Source of the DNA: Pseudomonadota bacterium
Lineage (GTDB): Bacteria > Desulfobacterota > Desulfobulbia > Desulfobulbales > Desulfurivibrionaceae
Assembly: GCA_018830485.1 (NCBI GenBank)
Contig: JAHJRQ010000025.1
Coordinates: 45,905-109,904 of the forward strand
Length of the DNA: 64,000 nt
Direction of reading: 5' to 3'
The notes beneath the pieces were generated by a model. It was not told the DNA's origin. It ran no database searches and saw only the letters and a program-made list of their open reading frames with translations. The translations under genes and the position numbers were made by a program. This document shows positions 34,126 to 43,380 of the stretch, piece by piece; positions within the stretch are counted from its first letter, which is position 1, and each line of letters begins with the position of its first letter.

Positions 34126-35145
34126 ATGCCCAGCATGCAGGAAGAACTCCTTCGCCTGAAAGCCGCTGCCGGTGAAGAGCTCGCCGCAATCTCCACGATC
34201 GGCGAGCTCGAACCGTTCAGGGTGAAATACCTGGGCCGGAAGGGGGAGTTTACCCTTGTTATGCGCCAATTGGGGCAGGCTCCTCCCGAGGAGCGCCCAA
34301 GGCTCGGGCAACTGGCAAACGAGATCAAGCAGGAGCTGGAAACCGCATATGCTTCGCGGGAAGCTCTCCTTGCCGATGCCGGCAGCGCTTCAGCCCAAGC
34401 CACCCTAGATCTGACTCTGCCAGGTAGGGCGCTGCCTTTTGGCAAGCTGCATCCGGTGACCCAGGTCATGGACGCGGTGTGCTCCATTTTCGAGGGGTTG
34501 GGCTTTGCGGTGGCCGAAGGGCCGGATGTCGAGGTTGATTTTTATAATTTTGAGGCCTTGAACATCCCTCCGCATCACCCGGCCCGGGCCATGCACGACA
34601 CCTTCTATATCAGTGACAGCCTGCTGCTCAGAACCCATACCTCGCCCATGCAGGCCAGAATCATGGAGAAGGAGCAGCCGCCCCTGCGGATGATCGCGCC
34701 GGGCAAGGTGTACCGCTGTGATTCGGATATCACCCATACCCCCATGTTTCATCAGGTGGAAGGGTTTCTCGTTGACCGTCATATCTCCTTCGCCGACCTC
34801 AAGGGCGTGCTTTCGGTGTTCATCACCAGAATGTTCGCGGAAAACACCCCCATCCGTTTTCGTCCCAGCTTTTTCCCCTTTACCGAGCCCAGCGCCGAGG
34901 TTGATATCGGTTGCGTGATTTGCGGCGGCAAGGGGTGCCGGGTGTGCAAGCAGACAGGCTGGCTCGAGATTCTCGGTGCCGGCATGATTGATCCGGAGGT
35001 TTTTAAAAAGGTCGGTTACGATTCGGAAGAGTACAGCGGCTTTGCCTTTGGCCTTGGGATCGAACGGATTGCCATGTTGAAGTACGGCATCACCGATATC
35101 CGGCTGTTCTACGAAAACGACCTGCGTTTTCTTGCCCAGTTTTAG
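34126..35145 (+). CDS. pheS: Phenylalanyl-tRNA synthetase alpha subunit
   Basis: A 339-residue class II catalytic subunit. The N-terminal coiled-coil region ([18 protein letters not shown]...) is followed by the core with [60 protein letters not shown] and [17 protein letters not shown]. Between strands is a four-cysteine loop [12 protein letters not shown], present in many bacterial PheS proteins. The start is uncertain: GTG at 34114, ATG at 34126 and ATG at 34135 are all possible and none has a clear ribosome binding site. It lies 20 bases after rplT and 113 bases before pheT. Confidence 0.96.
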   Translation: MPSMQEELLRLKAAAGEELAAISTIGELEPFRVKYLGRKGEFTLVMRQLGQAPPEERPRLGQLANEIKQELETAYASREALLADAGSASAQATLDLTLPGRALPFGKLHPVTQVMDAVCSIFEGLGFAVAEGPDVEVDFYNFEALNIPPHHPARAMHDTFYISDSLLLRTHTSPMQARIMEKEQPPLRMIAPGKVYRCDSDITHTPMFHQVEGFLVDRHISFADLKGVLSVFITRMFAENTPIRFRPSFFPFTEPSAEVDIGCVICGGKGCRVCKQTGWLEILGAGMIDPEVFKKVGYDSEEYSGFAFGLGIERIAMLKYGITDIRLFYENDLRFLAQF

Positions 35146-35258
35146 GAGCCGTTACTGAGTATTTATCGCCGTTGCCGCTGATGCTGCTGCGGCCCTGTAT
35201 GCCGTTTTTTTTCAACGGCTTAAGCCTTTTTTCGGGCGACGACCATAAGACACTATCC

Positions 35259-37682
35259 ATGAAGTTTACGCTCAACTGGTTGCGCGAATACATTGACACC
35301 GACCTGGAGCCGGCACGGATTGCCGACCACCTCACCATGCTTGGCCTTGAGGTGGACGCCTGCGTGCCGTGCTATCCCGACTTGACCGGGGTTGTGGTAG
35401 CCAGGATCGAGGCGGTTTGCCCCCATCCCAACGCGGACAAACTGGTGCTCTGTGACGTGAATGCGGGACAGGGACTCACCAGGGTGGTGTGTGGCGCTCC
35501 CAATGCGCGCGCCGGGCTGGTGATACCTCTTGCCTTGCCCGGTGCGGTTTTGCCCGGGGGCTTCACCATCAAACCGGCCAAGATTCGCGGGGAGGAATCC
35601 TGCGGCATGCTCTGTTCCGCCAAGGAGCTCGGGATTGCCGAGGATCAGGCCGGAATCATGGAATTGGCCGCGGATCTTCAGCCGGGAGTGGCGTTGAGCA
35701 AGGCCTTGGGTCTGGTTGACACCATGATCGAGGTCGATCTCACCCCCAACAGGCCCGATTGCGCCAGTGTCCTGGGAATTGCCCGGGAGGTGGGCGGGGT
35801 GATCGGCAAGCGGATCAAGCCGCCGGTCGAGGCGCCCCCCGCACTGTCCGACGAGAAACTGCCCTTCAGCGTGGAGGTTGAATCCGTTGCCGATTGTCCG
35901 CGGTATGCCGCCCGGCTCGTCAGGAAGGTAAAGATCGGGCCTTCGCCCTGGTGGCTGCGGCAGCGCTTGCTGGCCGTGGGCATGCGTCCGATCAACAATA
36001 TCGTCGATATCACCAACTTTGTCATGCTGGAGTATGGACAGCCCCTGCACGCTTTTGATTTTAACAAGCTTGCCGGGGGCAAGATCGTGGTCCGGCGGGC
36101 GAGGGTTGGCGAGAGTCTTGTTACCCTGGACGGAAACGAGCACCAGCTTGAACCAGAGATGCTGATGATCTGCGATGCCAAGCGGCCGGTGGCCCTGGCC
36201 GGGATCATGGGCGGGGCCAATTCCGAGGTTGATGCGGAGACCGCGGATATTCTGCTGGAAAGCGCCTGTTTTTCCGCCATTGGCATCCGCCGCACCGCCG
36301 GAAAGCTCAAGATGAGCACCGAGGCCTCCTACCGTTTCGAGCGGGGCGTTGATCCGCAGGGTGTCCCCCGCGCCATGGAACGGGCTGTGCAGCTTATCGC
36401 CGCCCTGAGCGGCGGGGAAATTGTCGAAGGCGGCGTGGATTGCCTGGACGGGGTCATCGCCCCGGCTCCCATCATCTTGCGTGGGAAGCGGACGCGTGCC
36501 CTGCTGGGCATGGATCTAACCCTGGAGCGGATCGGCGCTGCCCTTGCCGGTATTGAAATTGACGTGGAAAAACTCGATGACGACACCCTGCGGGTGACGC
36601 CCCCGAGTTTTCGGGTTGATCTTGAGCGGGAGGTTGACCTCATTGAAGAGGTGGCCCGGATTGTGGGCTACAACCTGTTGCCAACCACCCTGCCCATGGT
36701 GCCCATGAGTTTTTCCGAGCAGGACCCCCTCCGGGAACTGCGGAAAAATCTTGCCCAGACCCTTACCGCCCTGGGTTTTTATGAGGCAATCAACTACAGC
36801 TTCGTGACCCCGCAGCATTGTGATCTGCTGGGGTTGGCTGCGGACGATGCGAGAAGGCAGTCCGTGCATCTCTTGAATCCTCTGGCGGAAGATCAGAGTG
36901 TGTTGCGGACCACGCTTTTGCCCGGGCTTCTTGAGAGCCTGCGCCGCAATGTGAATCACCAGAGCCATGATGTCCGGCTTTTTGAGATCGGCAAGGTCTT
37001 TCATCCTCAGGGAAGCAGGCAGCCTGAGGAACCTTTCCGGCTGGCCGCGGTCATCTCCGGCCGCCGCAATCCCGGTGCCCCTGTGTTGTATGCCGGGGAA
37101 ATCCAGGCAGACATCTTCGATGTGAAAGGGGTTGTGGCGCAGATTATTGGCAGCCTCCGACTCGGCGCGGCAATCACCTGTCAACCTTGCATTACCGGAC
37201 AGGAACTCCCCTTTGCCGAACCGGGTAGTGTTCTGGCGATCAAAGGAGAAAAGGAAATATTGGGTTGGTGCGGAGCTTTTTCCCAGAAAACACTGAAGGC
37301 TTTTGGCGTCAAGCAGCAGGCCTTCTTTGTGGATCTCGACCTTGCCGCGTTTGTCGGTTTTTCCCCGCAGGCAAAAAACTTTGCCCCGTTGCCAAAATTT
37401 CCCCTTGTGAAATGGGACATGGCTCTCATGGTGCCGGAGGGAGTTGCCGCAGGAGAAATGCTTTCCGCAATCCATGGATGCGGCGAGAAGCTCATCGAAA
37501 GAGCTGAGATCTTTGATGTGTTTCAGGGTAAAAATATTGAGGCCGGCAAAAAGAGTGTTGCTATTTCCATCACGTATCGCGCATTTGACCGGACCCTGGA
37601 CGACGAAACAGTTGGCAAGATTCACCAGAAAATTATCGAGATGATGATTTCCCGTTTTAACGGGCAGTTACGTGAGGCATGA
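35259..37682 (+). CDS. pheT: Phenylalanyl-tRNA synthetase beta subunit
   Basis: An 807-residue subunit with the full bacterial architecture. N-terminal domain MKFTLNWLREYID, an OB-like EMAP domain (VVVARIEAVCPHPNADKLVLCDVNAG), B3/B4 editing region with RPDCASVLGIAREVGG, B5 (FERGVDPQGVPRAMERA), the core-like LRRNVNHQSHDVRLFEIGKVF, and a C-terminal FDX-ACB domain with VAISITYRAFDRTLDDETV. The ATG at 35259 was used because it starts at the conserved MKFTLNWL; the frame is open 29 codons upstream. It is three bases ahead of ihfA. Confidence 0.97.
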   Translation: MKFTLNWLREYIDTDLEPARIADHLTMLGLEVDACVPCYPDLTGVVVARIEAVCPHPNADKLVLCDVNAGQGLTRVVCGAPNARAGLVIPLALPGAVLPGGFTIKPAKIRGEESCGMLCSAKELGIAEDQAGIMELAADLQPGVALSKALGLVDTMIEVDLTPNRPDCASVLGIAREVGGVIGKRIKPPVEAPPALSDEKLPFSVEVESVADCPRYAARLVRKVKIGPSPWWLRQRLLAVGMRPINNIVDITNFVMLEYGQPLHAFDFNKLAGGKIVVRRARVGESLVTLDGNEHQLEPEMLMICDAKRPVALAGIMGGANSEVDAETADILLESACFSAIGIRRTAGKLKMSTEASYRFERGVDPQGVPRAMERAVQLIAALSGGEIVEGGVDCLDGVIAPAPIILRGKRTRALLGMDLTLERIGAALAGIEIDVEKLDDDTLRVTPPSFRVDLEREVDLIEEVARIVGYNLLPTTLPMVPMSFSEQDPLRELRKNLAQTLTALGFYEAINYSFVTPQHCDLLGLAADDARRQSVHLLNPLAEDQSVLRTTLLPGLLESLRRNVNHQSHDVRLFEIGKVFHPQGSRQPEEPFRLAAVISGRRNPGAPVLYAGEIQADIFDVKGVVAQIIGSLRLGAAITCQPCITGQELPFAEPGSVLAIKGEKEILGWCGAFSQKTLKAFGVKQQAFFVDLDLAAFVGFSPQAKNFAPLPKFPLVKWDMALMVPEGVAAGEMLSAIHGCGEKLIERAEIFDVFQGKNIEAGKKSVAISITYRAFDRTLDDETVGKIHQKIIEMMISRFNGQLREA

Positions 37683-37685
37683 GAG

Positions 37686-37979
37686 ATGAAACGATCCAAC
37701 CTTACCAGAAAAGAACTGGCGCAAACCATCAACGAGAAGATGGGGTTTTCACAGCGGAGCGCCGGCGAGATGGTTGATGCTGTTTTTGATGCGCTCAAGA
37801 AAACCCTGCTGCAGGGCGAGGCCATCAAGATTGTGCAGTTCGGCACCTTCACCGTGCGGAAGAAATCCTCGCGGGTGGGTCGTAATCCCCGGACCGGTGA
37901 AACCATGGAGATCTCCAAGCGGCACATGGTATCCTTCCGGCCCAGCAAAGTGGTTCGGGAGAATCTGAACAAGGAATAA
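37686..37979 (+). CDS. ihfA: Integration host factor subunit alpha
   Basis: A 97-residue HU/IHF protein with LTRKELAQTINEKMGFSQRSA at the N-terminus, IVQFGTFTVRKKSSRVGRNPRTGETMEI (the DNA-intercalating arm with its proline), and the terminal SFRPSKVVRENLNKE. It bends DNA, helping recombination and sigma-54 activation, and the latter fits the NtrC-type activator later in this window. It lies three bases after pheT, the standard position for ihfA in proteobacteria. Confidence 0.94.
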   Translation: MKRSNLTRKELAQTINEKMGFSQRSAGEMVDAVFDALKKTLLQGEAIKIVQFGTFTVRKKSSRVGRNPRTGETMEISKRHMVSFRPSKVVRENLNKE

Positions 37980-37988
37980 AGGAACAGA

Positions 37989-38408
37989 GTGACCAAGCCA
38001 TCTTGCGAGACTTTTGATGATGGTCAAAGTGGAGCCCAGATTCTTCCAGGGATTCCTGACAAGCGCTATTTTAAGATTGGTGAGGTGTGTGCGATAACCG
38101 GGGTGAAGCAGCATGTGCTTCGCTACTGGGAGTCGGAATTCAGGATTCTCCAGCCGCAGCGGGCCCAGTCCAAGCAGCGGCTCTATCGTCGGGTGGATGT
38201 TGAAACGGTCCTGGCGATCAAAAGGCTTCTTAAGGATGAGGGCTTTACCATTACCGGCGCAAAAAAAGCCCTGGCGCGGGGCGGAAACGGCCAGGAAAGC
38301 GACAGCGTTGCCCGCGAAGTGGTGCAGGAGTTGCCGCTGAAACCGGCGGATATTTTCATGCAGGTCAAGGCGGAGTTGTTGGCCTTACAGAAAATTCTCG
38401 AGGAATAA
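37989..38408 (+). CDS. MerR-family transcriptional regulator
   Basis: A 139-residue regulator with a winged-helix MerR domain at residues 27-95: [22 protein letters not shown] is the helix-turn-helix and [29 protein letters not shown] the wing and helix. The C-terminal part is short, so no effector site is evident. A GTG start follows AAAGGAACAGA. A gene of this type commonly follows ihfA in deltaproteobacteria; its regulon is not known from sequence. Confidence 0.9.
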   Translation: MTKPSCETFDDGQSGAQILPGIPDKRYFKIGEVCAITGVKQHVLRYWESEFRILQPQRAQSKQRLYRRVDVETVLAIKRLLKDEGFTITGAKKALARGGNGQESDSVAREVVQELPLKPADIFMQVKAELLALQKILEE

Positions 38409-38493
38409 GGTCGTTGGGGTGAGTCCAGCTTGACAGGTGCTTCCGGTCGTGCTAAATAGGGGCCAACCTGTTCGATGGTTTACATATTTTTGT

Positions 38494-38570
38494 CGGGATG
38501 TAGCGCAGTCTGGTAGCGCACTTGAATGGGGTTCAAGGGGCCGGAGGTTCGAATCCTCTCATCCCGACCA
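38494..38570 (+). tRNA. tRNA-Pro (GGG)
   Basis: A complete 77-base tRNA with encoded CCA. The acceptor CGGGATG/CATCCCG carries the C1-G72 pair typical of proline tRNA; the anticodon stem CTTGA/TCAAG encloses ATGGGGT with anticodon GGG. A strong terminator follows 10 bases later. Confidence 0.97.
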
Positions 38571-38580
38571 GCGATAGTAC

Positions 38581-38615
38581 AGAGGTTAGCCGTTTTCGGC
38601 TAACCTCTTTTTTTT
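38581..38615 (+). terminator. Rho-independent terminator after tRNA-Pro
   Basis: Perfect 12-base stem AGAGGTTAGCCG/CGGCTAACCTCT with a TTTT loop, followed by eight T. It also faces the end of the convergent WbpL-like gene on the minus strand. Confidence 0.9.
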
Positions 38616-38635
38616 GAGTCGAAATTGCCCCGCAC

Positions 38636-39673
38636 TCACACCTCCTGGTGTTCCTTTGCCCCAGCCTTGAACATAAACGCGCACCAGAGCAGCGGCGCAT
38701 AAGCGATCAGCAGTCCGGCCAGGCCTGGGAGCGCGCCCTTGGCCACCAGGAGCGCCAGGGGCAACAACCAGAGAAGATTAATCAGCCCCACCGCGATGGA
38801 GACATGCCGGTGCGCGGAAAAACGACGGGCTGCGTACTGGTAGGCGTGACTGCGATGAGCTTCATAAACGGGCTCTCTCCGGATTGCCCTCCGCACTAAA
38901 GTTGTGGTGGCGTCGACAATGAAAACCCCGAGGAGGATGAGCCAGCACCAGAACAGTTCCGGCTCACTCTGGCCCGCCTGAATCGAGAGAAGCCCCAAGG
39001 TCAGGCCCAGGAAACCGCTGCCGGCATCTCCCATGAAGATCTTGGCCTTGGGGAAATTCCAACAGAGAAATCCGGCCACCGCGGAAAGCAGCAATACAGG
39101 CGAGAGCCAGTTCTGCCCGTCAGGGGCGGAGAGCACAGAGGCAACGCCTCCGCCCAGACAGACCGTGATCGCCTCAATGCCGGCGATACCATCAATGCCG
39201 TCCATGAAATTGTACAGATTCAGCAACCAGACAAGATAGAGGGCGGCGAGCAGATAGCCGACCCAGCCGAGATAGACCAGGTGCCCGAAAACAGGAAGAG
39301 GGGGCAGCGTCCCTAACCAGGAAAGGCCCCAGGCAGCCCCGAGAAAATGGGCGCATAAGCGCCATCTCGCGGGGATATGCCGGCGATCATCCAAGAAACC
39401 CACGCCGGCAACCAACCCTCCGGCGCCGGACAGGGCCACCAATGCATGGGTCGGCAGAAAACCGGTCAACCACAGGGAGAACAGCCCGGGGAGAAAGGTT
39501 AAGACAATGGCCAGCCCCCCTGCCCGCGGAGTCGGAATGGTGTGAGAGCTCCTGCTGTTGGGAACATCAAAAAGATTGCTCGATGCGGCGTAGCGCCGGA
39601 TAACCCCGGTCAGCAACAGGGAGCACCCTGCGACAAGAGGGAAAATTACCCAAGGATTCATCAGGGTAGCCAT
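38636..39673 (-). CDS. WecA/WbpL-type polyprenyl-phosphate sugar-1-phosphate transferase
   Basis: A 345-residue membrane enzyme of the MraY/WecA family with about ten membrane segments. Motifs in order are NSRSSHTIPTPRAGG, GFLDDRRHIP (DDxx), NLYNFMDGIDGIAG (the DGIDG motif), FMGDAGSGFLG and the late HRSHAYQYA histidine motif. It transfers an N-acetylated 6-deoxyhexosamine phosphate or GlcNAc phosphate to undecaprenyl phosphate and so starts O-antigen units. It is the likely partner of WbpV-like/WbpM, which lie about 15 kb away without such a gene between them. It starts four bases after the LTA-synthase-like gene; ATG at 39661 is an alternative. Confidence 0.88.
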   Translation of the reverse strand: MATLMNPWVIFPLVAGCSLLLTGVIRRYAASSNLFDVPNSRSSHTIPTPRAGGLAIVLTFLPGLFSLWLTGFLPTHALVALSGAGGLVAGVGFLDDRRHIPARWRLCAHFLGAAWGLSWLGTLPPLPVFGHLVYLGWVGYLLAALYLVWLLNLYNFMDGIDGIAGIEAITVCLGGGVASVLSAPDGQNWLSPVLLLSAVAGFLCWNFPKAKIFMGDAGSGFLGLTLGLLSIQAGQSEPELFWCWLILLGVFIVDATTTLVRRAIRREPVYEAHRSHAYQYAARRFSAHRHVSIAVGLINLLWLLPLALLVAKGALPGLAGLLIAYAPLLWCAFMFKAGAKEHQEV

Positions 39674-39677
39674 GGTT

Positions 39678-41429
39678 TCATTGCACGCACTGCGCCTTCG
39701 GGTCGAACAGGCTAAAGCCTGACGCGGCATCCATGGCCTGGGACATGATGTCCAGGTAGTCGTCCCGGAAAGCGGTTTGGGGAAAAGGGGTGTCTTGGGC
39801 CGTGAAATTGCAGGCATGTTCCCGGCAGTATTTCCCCCGGGTCGCGTAGTTGAGGATTATGCGGGGGATGTCGTAATGGTGGATGGTATTCTGACGCACG
39901 GGGCGGCCGTTTTCGATAATGTAGATCCGGTTGAGAAAGGTGGCGCCCATTTTCCCGCCAAGATAGTTGAGATCCTGGTAGGTTTGGATTCCCGAGAGGC
40001 TTGGCAGGTGGTCGCTCACCAGGATGATCAGCGACTTCGGGTCTGCCGCGATCAATCCTTTTACATAGGCGGCGATGGCTTCGGTGCGGTAGTAGTACTG
40101 GTTGGCGGCTTTCTCCAAGCCTTCGTCCTGGAATTTTTCAAGCATTGTAATGGCCTTGGGGCGTTTGCTCAGGTTGAGATCGTGGGGGGAGTGGCCGTAC
40201 ATGCCGATAACGTAGTTGAAGATGGGGAGCGTCGGATTGTCCCTGATCCGTTTGGCGATGAATTCCAGGTTTTGGGAGAGAAGCACCCCGTCGAACATGT
40301 AATTTTCGTCCGTCACGTCGCCTGCGGCGAAATAGGTGTCGTAGCCCGCGGAGAATTCCTGGGGGTAGTACATTTTTTCAAAGCCGATACCGGCGTAGGC
40401 TTTGGTGGAGTTGAAAAAATCGGGCTTGTAGGAGTTGGTGGCGTGGGTCTCGTAACCGCCCAGGGAGAGGATGCGGGGGAGGCAGGGAGTTTTGGCCCCG
40501 GTGAACACATCAAACTCGATGCCGGAAAATTCCCGCAGGGCCGGAGCTCCGCAGAGAACCTCGAACTCGGCCTGCGCCGTGCCTCCGGCAAAGACCGGGG
40601 AGATGGAAAACCCCCCCTTTTTTGCCAGAAGCTTGCTGAAGTCGGGATGAGCCGGGTTGCGTGAAAAACGGGCATTCTTTAAAAGCCCAGGGTCCAGAAA
40701 GCTCTCAAGGACGATCAGGTGAATATTTCTTTTTTCCGGCTGCTCTGTGAGTTCATTGATCACTTTGTCGAAATTAATCAAGGCAGCGGGGGTTATCTGG
40801 TGCCCGGCAATCTTTTTGTGGTAGCTTTTCCGCTTGGCCTCATTGTAGAGCATCATGCTCAGGCGCCCATTGTTGCGGGCGCTGAACATGTCGGAATAGA
40901 CGACGATTTCCTGCTGTGTTTTCTGGAAGGCGGTCATGAAAAAATCCGGGGTTATTTCCACCATCAGCAGCAAGGCCACAAGGGGCAGTGAGGCCACGAC
41001 CGACGCAAGCCGCCGGGGCGGGAATTCAAGGAGGGCGAGAAAGGCCAGGAGGGGAATCCCGATCAGCGCCCCGATCAACACGAGGCCCAGGGGGGAGAGA
41101 ACCTGCAGCATCTCCGGCAGCTCGGTGATTTCGGTGATCCGCAGCATCCTGCCAAACATGCGGTAATAGACGTCGAACACGCCATACAGCAGAACGAGCG
41201 GCGCCGCAGCCACCAGCGGTTGCAGGCGGGATGAACGAAGGAGTTGATTGAACAAGAAATAGAGATAGAGGAGCAGGGGGATTTCCAGGCGCCAGGCAGG
41301 CAGCAAGGCCGGCAGGCCGCCGGTTTGCTGAAGAATCTCCGTGCCGCCGAGAAGAAAGAGCAGGAACAGGGTATAGCGGTTTGCCACGATTTTCAGCCAG
41401 GAGCGATATGGGGGCACGGTTGGGATCAT
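39678..41429 (-). CDS. LTA synthase-family sulfatase/phosphoglycerol transferase
   Basis: A 583-residue membrane protein with about five N-terminal transmembrane segments and a large extracytoplasmic sulfatase-fold domain. VLESFLDPG, the nucleophile region VFAGGTAQAEFEVLCG (Thr), GMYGHSPHD and LVSDHLPSLSG place the metal and catalytic residues of the LtaS/MdoB/CptA superfamily. In Gram-negative bacteria such enzymes add phosphoglycerol, phosphoethanolamine or related groups to glycans or lipid A; which one is not readable here. It is upstream of the WbpL-like gene, so glycan modification is a fair guess. The ATG at 41429 (MIPTVPPY) is preferred over a 23-codon longer frame. Confidence 0.82.
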   Translation of the reverse strand: MIPTVPPYRSWLKIVANRYTLFLLFLLGGTEILQQTGGLPALLPAWRLEIPLLLYLYFLFNQLLRSSRLQPLVAAAPLVLLYGVFDVYYRMFGRMLRITEITELPEMLQVLSPLGLVLIGALIGIPLLAFLALLEFPPRRLASVVASLPLVALLLMVEITPDFFMTAFQKTQQEIVVYSDMFSARNNGRLSMMLYNEAKRKSYHKKIAGHQITPAALINFDKVINELTEQPEKRNIHLIVLESFLDPGLLKNARFSRNPAHPDFSKLLAKKGGFSISPVFAGGTAQAEFEVLCGAPALREFSGIEFDVFTGAKTPCLPRILSLGGYETHATNSYKPDFFNSTKAYAGIGFEKMYYPQEFSAGYDTYFAAGDVTDENYMFDGVLLSQNLEFIAKRIRDNPTLPIFNYVIGMYGHSPHDLNLSKRPKAITMLEKFQDEGLEKAANQYYYRTEAIAAYVKGLIAADPKSLIILVSDHLPSLSGIQTYQDLNYLGGKMGATFLNRIYIIENGRPVRQNTIHHYDIPRIILNYATRGKYCREHACNFTAQDTPFPQTAFRDDYLDIMSQAMDAASGFSLFDPKAQCVQ

Positions 41430-41585
41430 GGTTGTGTGTGTGGGAGAAAAAAACTCGCTGCCGGCGAGTCCGGCATATTCCGGACAAAAGTGCCTCATCC
41501 CCGGAAAAAACAGGGCAGAAAACTATACCACACCGACCAGCCTGCCCGCACATATTCTTTTTTCGCGGAAGGCGTCCGTTCTCTA

Positions 41586-41736
41586 GGGAACCTTGAAAAA
41601 TCAACTTCCTGTTGATTTTTCAAGCCGCAAAACCAAAACAAGTTTTGCCTTTGCTCACATTTTCAGCAACGTAAGTGGCTGAAAATGACGGGGTGTCCTT
41701 GCCCCGCACAGGAGCCTTGAATTTTTCAAGGCTCCC
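41586..41736 (+). repeat. 150-base MITE-like element, copy 2
   Basis: This 151-base copy matches 21841-21990 almost base for base, with ends GGGAACCTTGAAAAATC and GAATTTTTCAAGGCTCCC. It is flanked by TCTA on both sides (41582-41585 and 41737-41740). It sits in the 443-base region between the divergent LTA-synthase-like gene and cmoA. The rest of that region shows no gene. Confidence 0.85.
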
Positions 41737-41872
41737 TCTACTCTTCCATGGTCGCCGATGAAGAGCTATACTGAACAGCGACTGGCAGCCCAGCCAACGG
41801 GGTTTCTGTTTTCCGGGAGACATAGCATGCTTGGTGCAAGAACAGTATCGGAGGTTTGAAAAGAGGGTTTTT

Positions 41873-42607
41873 ATGGGTAAGGATAAAATTTTTGCAACCC
41901 CGCAGGGTACGGTGGCCGATTTCAGGTTTGACGCAAAAACCGCGGCGGTATTTGACGACATGCTGGTCCGTTCGGTGCCGTTTTATCTCGAAGTGCAGAG
42001 GATGGTGTCCGAGCTGGCAAGGGATTTCGCCGTGCCGGGCACCAATGTCTATGACCTGGGCTGTTCCACCGGGACAACCCTTATCCAGCTTGATCAGGAT
42101 CTTCCCGAGGGAGTCCGCCTGGTGGGCTGCGACTCCTCCGAGGAAATGTTGCGAAAGGCGGGGGAAAAAATAGAGGCGCATGGCATGCGACATGAGTACG
42201 CCCTCGCCTGTCAGGATCTCAACCGGGGGGTGGAGGTCGAAAACGCCTCGGTGGTGATCATGAACCTTACCCTGCAGTTCGTCCGGCCGCTGAACCGGGA
42301 TAGGCTTATCCGGAGGATTGCCAAGGGGATCAACGGGGACGGCTGCCTGATCCTGATCGAGAAGGTGCTGAGTCGGGATTCGCTTCTGAACCGGTTCTTT
42401 CTCAAGTATTACTATGACTTCAAGGAGGCAAACGGGTACAGCAAGCTAGAGATCAGCCAGAAACGCGAAGCGCTGGAGAATGTTCTCATCCCCTACCGGG
42501 TACAGGAAAACGAGGAACTGGTCCTGAAAAACGGCTTCAGTTCCTGCGAGATCTTTTTTAAGTGGTACAATTTCTGCGGGTACATTGTGCGCAAGGGGAC
42601 AGAGTAG
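41873..42607 (+). CDS. cmoA: Carboxy-SAM synthase CmoA
   Basis: A 244-residue SAM-binding protein that makes carboxy-S-adenosylmethionine from SAM and prephenate, the carboxymethyl donor for wobble 5-oxyacetyluridine in tRNA. The sequence follows CmoA closely: KIFATPQGTVADFRFD, VYDLGCSTGTTLIQ, GCDSSEEML, NLTLQFVRP, FKEANGYSKLEISQKREALENV and FFKWYNFCGYIV. The ATG at 41873 follows AAGAGGGTT. The usual partner CmoB is not in the window. It is convergent with phoU. Confidence 0.92.
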   Translation: MGKDKIFATPQGTVADFRFDAKTAAVFDDMLVRSVPFYLEVQRMVSELARDFAVPGTNVYDLGCSTGTTLIQLDQDLPEGVRLVGCDSSEEMLRKAGEKIEAHGMRHEYALACQDLNRGVEVENASVVIMNLTLQFVRPLNRDRLIRRIAKGINGDGCLILIEKVLSRDSLLNRFFLKYYYDFKEANGYSKLEISQKREALENVLIPYRVQENEELVLKNGFSSCEIFFKWYNFCGYIVRKGTE

Positions 42608-42645
42608 CCCCAGCCCCGCAAGGTCCCGCAGGCGGCGCCGCACCC

Positions 42646-43314
42646 TTACTCGTCGTAGAGCTCCGGCGTGTGGCGGATGATCTGGGCATCCACCAGATAG
42701 ATGACATCCTCGGCGATGTTGGTGGCATGGTCGGCGATGCGCTCCAGATGCCTCCCCACGGAGAGAACATGCATGAGGGTGTTTACCTGCTCTGCATCGG
42801 TGATGAGCATCTCCTTGATCTGAGCGTACATCTCCCGGTTCATGGCGTCCATGGTGTCGTCCGCAGCCCGGATATGGTGGGCCAAGCGCACGTCATGGTT
42901 GATCAGGGCGTCGATGCTTTCCGTGACCATTTTTTCGGCAAGAGCGACCATGGCGGTCAGGTCAAAGGGGATTTTAAACTGATCCTGGCCGGCGAGGAAC
43001 AACCCCCGTTCGGCGATGTTCACCGCCAGATCCCCGATCCGCTCCAGATCGCTGTTGATTTTCAGCACCGCCACGATGAAGCGCAGATCGATGGCCACCG
43101 GCTGATACAGGGCGAGGATCTTCAGGCAATCCTCCTCGATCTCCACCTCCATGTCGTCGATTTCCCGGTCCCCCTTGATCACCGCGTTTGCCTTGACCGG
43201 ATCACGGTTGATCACCGAAAGCGTGGCCTGGTAAACCCGGTCTTCCACGGCTTCGCCCATGGCGATGATCTTTGCCTTCAGTTTCTCGATGTCGTGCTGC
43301 ATGTGTTTTGGCAT
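42646..43314 (-). CDS. phoU: Phosphate transport regulator PhoU
   Basis: A 222-residue all-helical protein made of two PhoU repeats, each with the metal-binding E/DxxxD pattern. Characteristic segments are VKANAVIKGDREIDDMEVEIEEDCLKILALYQPVAIDLR, INSDLERIGDLAVNIAERG and, in the second half, RHLERIADHATNIAEDVIYLVDA. It links the Pst transporter to the phosphate-sensing kinase and limits Pho signalling. It is the last gene of pstSCAB-phoU, set off from pstB by a 176-base gap that contains the structured repeat. Confidence 0.95.
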   Translation of the reverse strand: MPKHMQHDIEKLKAKIIAMGEAVEDRVYQATLSVINRDPVKANAVIKGDREIDDMEVEIEEDCLKILALYQPVAIDLRFIVAVLKINSDLERIGDLAVNIAERGLFLAGQDQFKIPFDLTAMVALAEKMVTESIDALINHDVRLAHHIRAADDTMDAMNREMYAQIKEMLITDAEQVNTLMHVLSVGRHLERIADHATNIAEDVIYLVDAQIIRHTPELYDE

Positions 43315-43380
43315 AGTTTCACTCCACGCTGTAACTATTCAGTTCACCAGGGGGACAAAAAATTCGTTAACTCTGATATT

